Of a stretch of DNA of 64,000 nt, positions 28,246 to 41,650 are shown in pieces. The notes under the pieces were generated by a model. That model worked only from the letters and a program-made list of their open reading frames with translations. It made no database searches and was not told where the DNA came from. The translations under genes and the position numbers were made by a program. The stretch spans positions 5,707,501 through 5,771,500 of the forward strand of contig NC_092563.1 of the NCBI RefSeq assembly GCF_037975245.1, given 5' to 3'. Each line of letters starts with the position of its first letter. Positions within the stretch are counted from its first letter, which is position 1. This stretch comes from Apostichopus japonicus. Lineage: Eukaryota > Echinodermata > Holothuroidea > Aspidochirotida > Stichopodidae.

Positions 28246-30083
28246 TTTGCTTGCTTGCTTCATATGCTTACCTACTTACTTGATTAATTAATTGTTTGGT
28301 TGATTGATGAAATAAAGCAATGAACACTAACATTAAGACAATAATGTTATTAACTGGATAACAACTCGCCATCGAGGTAGTAAACAGATGAATTTATCCT
28401 ACATGCAAATAATTTAGTCCAAGTGAAGGGAGTTCATCCTATAAATGTGGCTTTTGTCAACGTAACACAAAGTTAAAACCCTACAGAAAAAAAATCATCC
28501 TTCAAGAATTTACTTACAAGCGCTAAGAAAGTTTCCCTTGATCGTTTAGAGAGGAGAGATCCTAATCTTTTGTTAAACACCTCGACTTAAATCAAAACTC
28601 TTTCCAAATCCTCCAAACGAAGATGTCTTCGTCAGTAAAGGGTTTGTATTCCTTTCCCGGAGACGATTCCCCCCTTTGCTGAACAACTCGCTTGGTTTTT
28701 TTTAACTTGTTTTCAGGAGTTTATAGATGCCTCGGGACATTCGAGCTGAATTTTAATACTCTTTGACTCTGAAATTAATGCAACGTCACATTCGGTCCGA
28801 GTTTCTGTCGAGAAACCAGAGAATGACTTCCTAAGATGCCAAATTGAATCATCTCACAAAGATAGCCGGCAAATATGTTAGAAATTAATAGATAAACGGT
28901 CACGTGGGTTGGCTTTAACGTCTCATGATATTTGGATTTTGTTTCTTTGTGTTGACTCTTGTGCGTTCTTTCATGATTCAAGCCAACTTAACCTTCAAGA
29001 ACAAAAGGAAGTGTTAAGTTTTGATTGTAAGTATAATATTGTGCAAAAACAGGTTCGTGGAATTATGGGCAAATTATAAACTTTACCCTCCCTTCTGCAG
29101 ACTTCATTCGATATTCCAAGCAAAAGGTTTAAAACACATCAAGTGTTGCATTGTCCACTTGAAGGATATGCGGAACAGGTTTGATTACTTTCGTATAAAC
29201 TAATCCCCCCTCTTGCCCCTTCCACCCCCTAAACTACAGTTAAACAATAACGCCCTTTTCGCCGAGAGGTGTTCAAAGTGAGGCTGCTATCTGAAGCATG
29301 GAAGTACGTGAAATTAATCTCTCAAGTGATAAATTCAAGATTAATATTTAACTATACCACAGAGAAAAAGAAGCTAGCACAAATTCTGAGAAGACAATGC
29401 ATTCTAATCTACATATACAATTCTAGGCGAAAGACTTTGTTGTCAACACCATGCTGAAACGATCAAAATAATTGGCATTTTGGGACAAAAGTGAAATTAC
29501 TTCTGTGCATGAGTTCACACTGAACAATGCTGCAGTTGTAATGTGCGGGAAAGACATCTGAGCTATACTGCGGAGTGCATTAAGGCTGTATCATGTTGCC
29601 AAAATAAAATAAACCAGCTGTCTTTAACTTTAATTTCTCATTTCCATAAGAGAGAATGTAAAATTGATATGTAATCCTGAATCTACAGGGTTGCGTGTGT
29701 GTTTGTGTGTGATTGATGAGAAATGCTTTTCAAAATCTAAAAATCCCGAAAACGTGATAACGTGAAATATTGGAAAATAATCATGGACATCTTATATCCA
29801 TTTGTAATGCAAGCATGGCCTCTGATCATAAAGTTACAGTCGAATATTTTTTGTTGTTGTAATTATTATTATTCATCTTTCTTGTTAAGAACGATCCTGC
29901 TACATCCCAGTTCGACATGTCATCAATAGTATCTGCTTCCTTTCCCTACCTCTCAATTCATCTTTCTATCGCTGCCAGATAAATATTATGTTCGTGAAGA
30001 GCTTCTCCATCTTTGTCCGTTAAAGGAATATATACTAGATCTTTACCTTATAGGGTAACCCAGTGTAAAAGGCCAATCTGTAC
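28246..30083. other. Gene-free stretch
   Basis: The (ATTG)n tail of the LINE decays into TTGC/TTAC words to about 28310. The rest is ordinary AT-rich sequence with no gene recognised. Confidence 0.5.
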
Positions 30084-30182
30084 GTGCGTTTTGATAACAT
30101 ATGCGTTTGATAATATATGCGTTTGATAATATAAGCGTTTGATAATATATGCGTTTGATAATATATGCGCTTGATAATATAA
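30084..30182. repeat. 16-bp tandem repeat, about 6 copies
   Basis: The unit ATGCGTTTGATAATAT repeats head to tail with few substitutions. Confidence 0.85.
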
Positions 30183-30289
30183 CTAGATTGATCTTAATGA
30201 TAACGTTACCCGCATTGATGAAGGCCTCTCATTTAATGCTATATTTTCAGTTAAGTTGATACACCTTATTCTAGAAGATTTGTGGATAT

Positions 30290-30650
30290 TATTATCAATA
30301 GTTGTATACCAGGTAAAGTTATCATCAATAGGTAAAGTTATATTATCAACACCCGTATGACTCTCATCAATATGACAAACGTCATTCCCAATCGGGTAAC
30401 GTTATCTTCAATATCTACATGATCATCAACATGGGTAAAATTATTATCAACATGGGTAAAATTGTCAATGCGGCAAAGATAACATCAAAATGGATATTAT
30501 CATCAATATGGGTGAAGTAATCATCAGTGCATGGGTAAGGTCATCGTCAGTGTTGAAATTGTCATCAGTTTAGGTGAAGTTATTATCAACAACATGTGTA
30601 CTTCCACCAATATGGGCATTATCATCAATATGGGTACTATCAGCAGTTAA
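30290..30650. repeat. Degenerate repeat of about 21 bp
   Basis: Variants of ATCATCAATATGGGTAAAGTT recur through this stretch with many substitutions and small indels. It directly follows the 16-bp array and a short spacer. Not coding. Confidence 0.65.
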
Positions 30651-30787
30651 ATTAACATCTGAATATTCCCTATCACTGAAGGGCCTCTTAACCGTTTAAT
30701 CCAGAAAGTTTCGATTCCCAAATATATTACATAATGTTATACTGTACATTTGCAAATATTTTATGTTTTATCTATACCGAATGAAAG

Positions 30788-31082
30788 CAAGGGCGTAGGA
30801 ACCGGGGGGCTGGGGAGCGCCAGCCCCCCCCCCCAGTGAAAAATATGGAGGGCGGAAGTATCATTCCGCCCCCCCCCCCGCTTCGCAAGTCAGAAAACCC
30901 CTTTTTCATTTCCAAATGAGAAAAAAATCTCATTTGGAGCACCAAATTGCATCTAAGGCCAGGTGAAAATGCCAAAAAAATCCAAAGGGGAGGGGGACAC
31001 ACCCTCCTCTTAGACCCCTCCCCCAGGCCGTCCATCAGTCTTCAGCCCCCCCCCCACTCAAAAGTACCTTCCTACGCCACTG
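30788..31082. mobile_element. Non-autonomous hAT element, family A, copy 2 (295 bp, internally deleted)
   Basis: It has the same termini as the copy at 8205-8573 and a perfect 8-bp target-site duplication AATGAAAG (30780-30787 and 31083-31090). It carries only one GCACCAAATTGCATCT block; the sequence between the two blocks of the longer copies is missing. It encodes no protein. Confidence 0.9.
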
Positions 31083-31090
31083 AATGAAAG

Positions 31091-34000
31091 TAACAGCTTA
31101 TGTTGCCAGGTACCTAATCTTTCAAGGAACTGTAAAGTGTGCATGATGGCCGGCAGATTCTGTTAAAATTTGACGCAAACTTTAGTTTTAATATGCTGTA
31201 GCAATGTTGTAATAGTACTTCACCGTTTGGCAAAATTTTTAGCGTTAAATAACCACCTGGAATTTGCATTTTAATGCCAATAGTATGCCATATGAGAGCC
31301 AAGATATGAATGCATTTTTTTTTAAATTAACTACCTTCAGATGTCCCATTCGTGACGTGAGTGAATTATTTTACATATTGAATGGTACTTGAGTTTTTCT
31401 TTTTCAAGGCGACACAATTATATATATTAAATAGTATGCCTTATCATATGATGCGGCCAGCGTTACTGAATAATATTATTGTTCCCTTAAAAATTGTCTT
31501 CATATTATGATATTTAAATACCTTTTGAACGCCATCCGTGCCTTTTTTCAAGCACCAATGTGTCCAGTTATATATCACCAAGGGATGCGGGATTACCAGG
31601 GGTCAAGTGGAGGGGGGGGGGGATTTTGAAAGACCGCTGTGTGTAAGCATTTTCTCTTCTTCTTTCCTAATCGAAAGTGGTTTCTTTTTAAATATTGTTT
31701 GTTTCGTCACTTCAGTCCAAGCGAGAATATACTCAAATGATACACTTGAGTGTCAAGTTACATATGAGGATTGAATACTCGTTATCTGAAAACATTTTTT
31801 TTTTTTCTGTTTTTGACGAACAAACAATATACACCAGAAACATTAAAATTTTATTGACACTGTTTAACACTTGTATGAGTGAAACGTATAATGCTATAAC
31901 AAGGTACCTGAAATATTGATATTCCATATGATTCCGTATACTCAGGAAGGAACGAGTTTGTGGGTATGGGGGGTGTGGTGGTCATTGCGCATGCTCACCC
32001 CCCCCCCCCCAAACACACATACATCCACTTCACGTCCTATGTAAGTAATGAATGTGTATGGTTACTAAATGTACCTATTTTAGTTCCCATATCTAGTGAA
32101 GTAGACCGAGTTTTCAAAACTTTTGCTTGACCCCAAATTTTGGTGCATTTTATCAAGTTGGGGGTTATTCTACCCTTGAAACGTCTTCGTAACATCATAA
32201 ATTGTAAAGTCCAACACTTCAAAGGTCATGCCTTTATAACACGTTAACACGAACGCAACATATGGGATATTGTTAATCACATTTGACAGCGAAACGACTT
32301 GAGTAAGTCCAATGACGTTTTTAATCACTTCCCTGGTATAGATGGATACAACTTTAACAGTTTTCTTGTTCGTTTTTTTGCTAGCCGATTTGTCTCCGAA
32401 ATAAAACACACAATAAGATGGGAGTCCAATAACCACAAAGTGTTTCTGTTTCTCTCTAATTTCGATAAAATCTCTGACAAGATCTTACAAAAACCTACAA
32501 GATTCGATCCTTCCTTTTTTTGTACCTTAGATTTATTGCCTTAATTGACCATTACTGGGAGAGAAGGGAGCTGGAATGTTTTTTTTTTCTTGGAGGTTTA
32601 TAAACTGAGGGTCAACGACCCGGAGAGGTTTTGGAATCAAGATACAACGATATTACCGATACCTTCATTATGTGAACGATGGATCATTCAGAATTTGTAT
32701 TGGAACAATGGTAGAACAGTAATTATTCATTAGAAGGGGGAAAAAAAACCGTATTTGATATTGAAGGTGGCGGGGAGGGGGGGGGGGGAGATAAAGCTGT
32801 ATATTGAAAGTTGCTTTACCATGATCCAAAGTGGAAAGAATTGAATTTTCGTTTCAAAATTCGAAAGAGGGTATATTTAGCGGTGATGAAACCTGTTTAG
32901 GCTATCGTTAACGCAGTAAAATAGGAACTTGAGAGGTGTGTGGAGGGGGTGGGGGTGGAGGTATATAGGCAGAAGTTGAAACCAAATCTCGAGTTTGCTT
33001 TTCTGATCGCACACCAAGTACTTGAGCATTTTATTTCTGTTTGTTTTTGCTTTAATCCAAAATAGTGAACTAAGTAAACACAGTCATTATTTTTTTTTAT
33101 TTTGAGGACATTAATGTTATTCTCGTGAAACTTTGGCAACTCTACAGGCCTGAAGAGAGGTAGTCTAGAATGGAGTGGGATAATGGGGGTGGGGAGGGGA
33201 TGGGGAAGTATATCCCCTGAACCCTACTTCAAGGATGGGGTCATGGAAATATAAATACATGCTCACCCCGCCCCCTCACACCCCGCCCCTGACCCCTTCC
33301 CCCCACCCTCGCCTCTCCCTTCTCCTATTGATCATTCTCCGACTCGTCCCTTCCCTGAAACATTGATCCATTCAATAAGACACCGTGTCACTATTTGATG
33401 AATAATGTTTTCGGTTCTCCGACCAAACACATTTTGATTCAGAGGAACGATTTCAGAAGATGTTTTCCCTTTGGCAATGTTCGCTTCAATCTTCGGATAC
33501 ATTTTCTTCAACTGTCAATGTTTCTTAACATTTTTTGATTAAATGTTGCGAGACATTAACATTACTTTATTGAGGCATTTAAGAATGTCATAAATTTAGC
33601 TACAACGTGTTTAAGAAAAAAATGACTATTATGATAAAGAAAGAGGAACTTAACAGATAACAGGAAAGCATAAATATTCTAAAAAAGGAAAAATTGAAGA
33701 AAAAACAAGACACAAAAGAGCGTAGGAGTCTGGATATGAATGGAACCTGTATGATTGAGAGTTTCTACATGATAATTAATAACTTCCAGTCTCGTGATGT
33801 TTGGGGAACGAAGTAAATTTTATGTTATTATAACATATCAAATATTCGATGTCGTAATATCCACTTTACTATATTGAATGAAGGTTTCTATATATCGCAT
33901 CCAAAATAATATTCTATTACATAAACCATAAATCTCAACATTACAGAGAAAGTTAAAACTTTACTCCACAGAAAGGAGAAAGTATCGCCCCTTGTGTCTT

Positions 34001-35493
34001 ATAAGTCTCTCTTGGTATATCCACATTTTAGCTGATCGTTCCGCTAGTACCCCTCCTCCTTTATGAAAATATTTGCATTTAATTTCCAAGAATTGCTTAC
34101 TGATATAAATATATCCATAAGTATGCCAGAACTTTTCCCCTACACAAACCCTATACCCGCAAGCCCCGACCGCAATCAACCCTACCTCTATCCCCCACAC
34201 TCCCTTCCCCTAACCTCTATGTCACCTTCCATACCCCCAACCACCATCCCACCCTCCACACATCAAGTAATCTTCTATCCGCGTTCCATGATAGAAGCGT
34301 TGCTATATGGTTGTTTACTACAGTGGAAATGGTCAGTAGTGCCTGTCCACTCTTTCATATACCTACAACGTATACACAATACAGTAGACACATTTCAATG
34401 TACAAGAAAAGCTGGCTCAAACTGTCAACGGAAGAAAATTGAAATATAAACCTGCTTTGATTTTTTAAGAGTTTCCTGATTTTGGTGAGGGAAAAGGGTC
34501 GAAAAATATCTTTTGAAACTCGGGGTGTTATGGAATACCTCTCTCTAATATAAGAGCGACCATCCCACGCGAATGGTTTTTCTTAGGCAGTCTCCTGAGC
34601 TAGCTCAAATAACGCCGCATCTCTCGCTAGATTCAATATTAATATTCTGGAGTTTTCAAGAATCATGACACATTATCTAGGAAAATGCACGCCATTATGG
34701 GTATAAGAAAGCACTGTGCAGTGTTAGATTCGACATTTGCATGTCCTGTAAGTCTGTAATGTGAAGCGCATATAAGCATGAAATATATATTTACTGATGA
34801 CTAGAGATAAATACTCCTTGCGACTACTTCAAGTGCGTCTGGTAGATAAGTTAGTAAAACTCAACCGAGTGCATATAGGAATGGAATAGCGTTCCAAACA
34901 ACACGACGGAAGTTACATACAATCTTGACTTGCCTTTTAACCTTGCTTTCGTGGCCTACATATATATCGTTGACTACAAGGTCGGGGTAGAAAACATATA
35001 TAACACCATTGAAATTTCAAGTTCGAAATTGTAGACAAATTTACATCGGTTTACGTGGTTTTCTTAACAGATGCAGTCGAAGTAACAACGTAAGAGAATA
35101 ATGATAAATAAATGAGTGTATACCCAGTAATCGGAAGAAGGCATAAGCTATTAGTGACGTCATTGATTACGCAACAAATATTTACATTTCCTGAGTTACT
35201 AGGTTGTCTTTCCCACTGCTAGACACAAAGACACAAAAAAAGCCTATTATCAATATTTTAAATAGAGCATGGGATTATTGAAGCTGCCTGAGCTTTCACA
35301 TGCACGTGAAATGGTACACTATGTCACGTCTAAACGTTTATATTTGTCGGAGGAGGATGATCAAATACCCCCCCCCCCGATCCCCCGCCCCGAAATACAT
35401 GAGAGTCGGCTTCAACGAACTGAATGCCACACTCACTGCTGTTTATTTTCTTCCTGGATTCCCCAGTGAATCTGATATAGCACCCGATACACA
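31091..35493. other. Gene-free stretch
   Basis: AT-rich with G or C runs near 31610, 32000, 32775, 33290 and 35370, and a pyrimidine-rich tract at 34130-34270. CAGGGGTCAAGTGGAGG at 31597 resembles an hAT left end with no partner. No gene recognised. Confidence 0.5.
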
Positions 35494-35731
35494 TAGAGAT
35501 TACAGTAACTACTGTATTGAAATCTTAAAGTTTTGTACCACAGTAAAAACTGTGGATATGTGTAATTCCAACAAATCCAGATGTTTGGGATCTGTTGGAA
35601 TTACAAATATCCTCAGTTCTTACTGTAAACCTATTAGCACATGCTACCGATTTATCATATTTGTCAGCACGATCCAGTATTTACTGTGGTACAAAACTTT
35701 AAGATTTAACAGTATAGTTACTGTAATCTCT
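35494..35731. repeat. Foldback inverted repeat with asymmetric bulge
   Basis: Outer arms 35494-35548 and about 35678-35731 pair through AGATTACAGTAACT and CTTAAAGTTTTGTACCACAG. Inner arms about 35549-35578 and 35589-35617 pair through GTGTAATTCCAACA/TGTTGGAATTACA. About 60 bases lie between the two right arms with no left counterpart. An open frame of 164 codons across it is a by-product of the repeat. Confidence 0.8.
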
Positions 35732-35937
35732 GTGCAATGTGAATCGGCTGGATATACCCCCAGACTAGTAGTACAAGTACCACAGCATGAGTAAGTTAGC
35801 TATGGGTACAAGAAAGATCGATTTCCGATAATATTCGAATACGAATACAAGAAACTAAGATCGAGTGCAAAGTACCTTGTTTTGCACTATATGACTCTAT
35901 ACTAGAGTTATAAAAGGGTCACGAGAACGAGCAGGCC

Positions 35938-36147
35938 GCGTAATTTTGTTCCTAGGAGGGTTAGGGGCAATGATCATATATAGGCGTATCCAAACCCTCG
36001 CGCATGCGTGTTACTCATAGACACGCGTTACTCATCGATCGCTGTAAAACACATGTGGGGGCCCGGTGTACGTGGGCACTATGTACGCTTAACAAAGCGT
36101 ATATATGATAATTGCCCCTAACCCTCCTAGGATAAAAAAAATACGCG
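35938..36147. repeat. Inverted repeat pair (arms about 46 bp, spacer about 117 bp)
   Basis: Arms at 35938-35982 and 36100-36147 share CCTAGGAGGGTTAGGGGCAA and its complement, with flanking ATATATA and CGCGTA. GAGCAGGCC lies beside both arms in the same orientation. A further 13-bp inverted pair GTTGGGACAATTT occurs at 36190-36202 and 36370-36382. It lies close to the foldback at 35494-35731, so the 0.9 kb region may be one composite. Confidence 0.75.
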
Positions 36148-37639
36148 AGCAGGCCGAGATATTCAAAAGGGCGGCAACAAATGCACCGAGTTGGGACAAT
36201 TTCTTTCTATACTGTAGTGTAAAGTCCCGCTTCAGAGCTCTCACATTGTCAGCACGAGCAGTTATCATGTTGATATCAGATCAAGGTTGGGAACTGTTTG
36301 TACTGTCGAAATACAAATGCTTTGAGAGCATTATATTGGAGTACAGTTTGGAGAGGTGTTAGCAGTAGGAAATTGTCCCAACTGGCAGACGAGTACAGGC
36401 AACTTTATAATAGAAAACGATCGCTTGTACGGACAACTAGTATAATTATATGCTATGAAATCTTCCCTGTTTTTTTTATTGTTTGTGTGTGTGTGTGAAG
36501 CGTGCAGACGACACACCGGTTTTGTTACCACTAAGTAAACCTCATGTCACATGTGATATAATACAAGTGTCATCCACATGAAATTTTAGATGTTGGAAAG
36601 GAAAACATGTTAGATATTTGTAAAGATGTTGGTTAAGATTGGTACACTATATATTGTGAAGCTATATGGTTCGTTTCGTTTTACAAGACTGTAAATGAAT
36701 TTCACGAGTGCGTACGTCAAGGTACAATCATCGCATACGTCAAATCAGTCACCTTACATTTCCCTTGTGTAAAACCCTTTTTTCACCAAATAGCTTTTTG
36801 CGAAAATTGTATATTTTCTTTTTCAATTTTACATTGTTTTATGGTTTCACCCGAATGAAGGCTAAACTATTGACACCTCATACAATCGCGGAATGAGAAA
36901 GCAAATGATAATTAAAAGATATAAACAGATTGCTTAGAAATAGCAATTTCTATGCGTTATAATGTTAAACATGGCGCATGCGCAATTGACAACTAAAAAG
37001 TTGTACAATTAAGGAAAAGACACACAAAAAAAAGGAGAATTATGAGGAATTTGCGATACTCATAAAGAGGGATACATTTTATTTTTTTAAAGTATTTTGT
37101 AATGCATCTTTATCAATGTTTCTCTACTGTTCTTTTAATTAAAATTCCATAATTATATATGGTTTTTAGCTTTACTGATCATATTTGAATCGCAAATTAT
37201 GAAGATTTTGTACAATTCGCACCGCTCCATGATGACATAATCATCTACTTCAAATTACTATTTTAGAATTTAAAAGACATGTTCATAAGCATTATTCTCC
37301 TTGTTGAGTTAGTATAGCATATCATATCTATATATAAATCTCCACATATAACAGACGTGTATAGTGTGTATATAGTCTCGGTGTACAGCTGTCACGTGGA
37401 TAGTAATTTCGGTGGATAAAATAATATGGCAAGTTCTTGATTAGGCCTATACTGTTATACAAGAACGGATAAAAGTTTGTTTTCTATAGGAATTCATATA
37501 CCGATAAAAAACAGAATCCGGTCTGATTCTTGTTTATATATGTAACATGTAATGTATTGACCGCTATGTTATATACATATACGCTATGTAGTATGTGATA
37601 TTTCGACGGCGATTATATTGAAACCATAAATACTAGTAT

Positions 37640-38300
37640 AGGTATAGCTATACCATTGATACTAACTTATATAGCCATCTAAACATATATACACCATATA
37701 TACTATGTACATAGGTATACATATAGATACAATGGATACTAACTGATATAGCCATCTAAATATATATACACCATATAAACTATATACATATTCATACATA
37801 TAGACACAATGGATACTTACTTATTAGCAATCTAAACGTATATACATCATATACATTATATACATATTTTTCCATTAGATACTAACTTATATAGTCATCC
37901 ATACATATGGACACCATATATGTACAGCTATTCATAGACAATGGATACTATATTACATATATAATCTATATGCATATAGAAACCATATATACTAAATAGA
38001 TTGTTATACATACACACAATGAATATCTTATATAGTCATCGATACATATATACACCATATATAATGTGTTCATAGTTATACATATAGACACAATGGATAC
38101 TATAGTATATATATATAGGCCTATATATATATATAGTATATGTCGATCTATACATGATACACCATATGTACTATATATTTAAAGTTATACATATATACAC
38201 GATTAATGCTATAGTATAGAACCATCTGTACATATAGACACCATATATACTATATAGACAGCTATACATAGGCACAATGGATACTATCTTATAAAGACAC
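37640..38300. repeat. Degenerate tandem repeat, period about 77 bp
   Basis: AATGGATACT-type words recur near 37731, 37808, 37874, 37940, 38092 and 38274, with TATACACCATATA and CATCTAAACATATATACA between them. The spacings are about 66-77 bases or multiples. An old AT-rich satellite; not coding. Confidence 0.7.
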
Positions 38301-39494
38301 TATAGATAAGATATAGATATAGATAGGGATACATGTTTGAAGGGATTTACACGTGTGCTCTTAGTTTACAGTAATTTCGTCTGTTCCGATGCTGCATTTT
38401 GTAAATTTGAAAACTTTTGAAAATTCACTTCCAAAGAAATAATTATCAGTATTCGTAAATAAAAATATAACTTTCTCTTTGATATTGAAACAAATCAGTC
38501 TCTACCGCAGTTGCTATATATTATAATATCTTCATGGTTTGAGTGAAAACATCGACTGCAGAAGGGTAAAAATTGTTTTCATGTTTCTAGTTGAATTACC
38601 TTATAAAACAGCAACAGCCCATCATGTCTGTTTGCAGCGTTTATCAGACATCTCATTTAATAATCTATAGTGAACTTGTTTAAAAGGAAGCCACTGAATT
38701 TCTTTTTTAATTTCTCACTTTTAAGATACAAACAATAGGACGAAAAATGACAAAGCAGTCTAATAACTTTACACATTCCAATTTAGTTTTTAATATAATT
38801 TTAATTTAATGTTTATACTTCAACATAATAAAAATTCTGAACCTTTATTAAAATGGTTCCAAAATATATTGTATATAACCTTGTAATCCAGCCGTTTTCA
38901 TTCATAAGTAAGAGTTTGAAACACGCAAACACGAATCGATCGAAATAGCTAAGATGACCTTATAACTTTAAAGTCGTCTATAAAGTATTCTGTACTTGAT
39001 TCGTTTCAAATCTTAGTTTTCCTTTACCATTTTCGTAGGCGTGAAGCTCTTAACACTGTTTTATTTATTATTACTTTTAATTTCTTATTTTTTTATACAC
39101 AGTGACATTCAATTTTATTACTTGGACAAGTTTGTTTCCTAAAGCTGAGCACATCCATTAGCCCATAAGAATATTTAAAAAAAATACTTCAAACGATTTT
39201 TTAAAATTTATTCCTGTTATTAAGATCAAAAGAACCACTTGACCTTCCTTTCAAAATTGATGGAAAGATAACATTTCTATTTCTTGAATGAATCGTTAAT
39301 CTAGCGCGACAAAATTTGAGCAAACTCTCTCCATTTATCAAGTAGCGAGACTAAACCTTTAAGGATTTATCTTGAAGTTAAGGCTTGACGCTGGGAACAC
39401 TTGACAAATTGTTATCAAAGAAACACAATATATTATCGGCTTTAAATATTAAACATGTCACCGATAGACAAGATTCTGTTCGCTAATGTCTGCA

Positions 39495-39498
<4 letters not shown>

Positions 39499-39576
<78 letters not shown>
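39499..39576. repeat. (TA)n microsatellite, pure
   Basis: About 39 uninterrupted TA units. Confidence 0.95.
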
Positions 39577-39578
<2 letters not shown>

Positions 39579-39919
39579 ATCGTATTGCATTGACGGTTTT
39601 AATGATCCAGTTTTCTAACGTGTTTTAGTATATTGTTTTGGATTGTGCTACATATGTCGTGTGTCTGGTGGTTTCTTCTTTTGTATTTTCTTCTACCCAT
39701 GCAAGGGAAATGAGGAGGGTGTAACGAAGGGCCTACAATCGGGCTTAATGGAAGGATGTATATATGTCAAATCTCATTAGTAGACAACCTCAAGGCTGCA
39801 GTATTTATTCAGCCTAACACATGCCTAAGAACCTCACCATCTAACGGCTATTTAAAGAAAAAAAATTAGGAAGACCATCACACCCCTACATGGGATTTCT
39901 CTTCACCGATTCCACGCGT

Positions 39920-39959
39920 TCTCCCCCCCCCCCCCCCGTAGGTGATGAATCCGCCCCTG
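39920..39959. mobile_element. hAT-type right-end fragment
   Basis: A run of C followed by GTAGGTGATGAATCCGCCCC and TG has the layout of the right ends of the other hAT elements here. No left end with a matching 8-bp flank was found. Confidence 0.4.
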
Positions 39960-41431
39960 ACTATAGGGTCATACGATATGATTGCATCCACTATAATAAT
40001 CCAGACTATGAACACGAGATCATTATGGTGTCTAATTCATTAACTATATACTGTATTATTCATACTATTAATATAAGACTAATCCGATATGTTGTAACTA
40101 TAACTATGTATATGAAGTACTGTTAAATGTTAAAGCCAAACTTATGTTTACCTGAAAGGCTATAGAGTACTGGGATCCTGGATATGAAACGCGATTCAAA
40201 AGAAACTGGTTTTTCTCTTCAAAGTAAGGTTTTTCTTTTGGTGGTGGTGGGGGGGGGGGGGTTCTTTCCGTTTGCCTAAAAGCGATAAATATTACATCGC
40301 CAACTTTGTCGGTATTAACCTAAATTTAACAAATTTTCACGTTTTCTTGTTTTGTATATTCTTAAAACTTTTCTCAGGCAATAAACTGACGTAGCCCTTG
40401 GTTGATGACATTAAATGTAGGCTATCTTGAAATGTTGAGAGCCACTCATATGCGTATTGCGAAGACACGATAGTCTGTGTCCGGGCGGCTTCATTCGCCA
40501 TGATATATAGAGGCACGAAATGTTCACTGAATAAACGTATACAAACATTCAACTTCTCTGATAGTCAAATCATTTGATATGCAAATGACTTGAAGCGTTT
40601 AGTTATGAATAAAACATGAGATTGCGCAAGTTATAACTCGCAATATTATTCTGGGTTTTTTTTATTTCATTTTTTTTTTGCATTGAATGTCATACTGACG
40701 GTTTATAAATCAGATCGATGGACACTTGGAATACATTTTGCTGTATTTTTATTTGTTAAAAAAAAAAAAAAAAGAAGGAGGAGGAAAAAGGACATCCAAG
40801 AATCCTGACGTCAGGTGAAAAAAATATTTTATTCTAGCCTATAGCCTATATACCTGAAGTTTTCATATTTTTTATATTTTAGGTATTTATCATTGAAAAT
40901 GACTTCATCTTATTTGAGACAGAGCAAACAATTGTATGATAACCAGACCTTCGTGAAGGAAATCTTCCTTCTTATTTACATTAACACTTGGGAGCTCTCA
41001 TACCATCTCTTATCCAGTCCCTGGGTTTATTTGTATACGATACTCGATCCATATTCATAAATAACTGCATAATATAAATGCAATCCACAGTTTTTTTGTT
41101 TAATGTTGTCGAGTGGTTTAACCAAACACAGCAAAAATTAGTTCCGGATTGTCCACGAATAGGGAAATTGCATATAGGGTCCCTCACGGTAGAGCCCACC
41201 CCCCTCCCCCCATCCCCATAAGATCAAGGGAGCTCAGCTTGTGAACTCTATCAGGCAAGACATGGGCCTACAAACTTTTGGGTCGTGCCTGGAAAATGGG
41301 GTGGATGGTTCGTGGAAGGTAGGAAGTTAAATGTATACCTCAGGGCGTAATTACTTGATTAATGGACAGTTTAGGAATATACGTACTTGAAACAAAATGT
41401 GTTGTTACTGGTCACTTGGTATAAATAGCAA

Positions 41432-41650
41432 CCTATATATATATATATATAGCCTATATATATATATAGCCTATATATATATATATATATATATATAAAG
41501 CCTATATATAAAGCCTATATATATAGCCTATATATATAGCCTATATATGTAGCCTATATATAGCCTGTATATATAGCCTATATATAGCCTATGTATAGCC
41601 TATATATAGGCTATATATATAGGATATATATATAGGCTACATATATATAA
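41432..41650. repeat. (TA)n array with AGCCTATATATA minisatellite
   Basis: AGCCTATATATA units of variable length repeat about ten times, then the complementary form AGGCTATATATA appears at about 41607-41640. The array is thus partly inverted and could form a hairpin. Confidence 0.88.

Noticed and set aside
35300-35794. 164-codon open frame
   Set aside because: It runs through a foldback inverted repeat and a C run; no recognisable domain.
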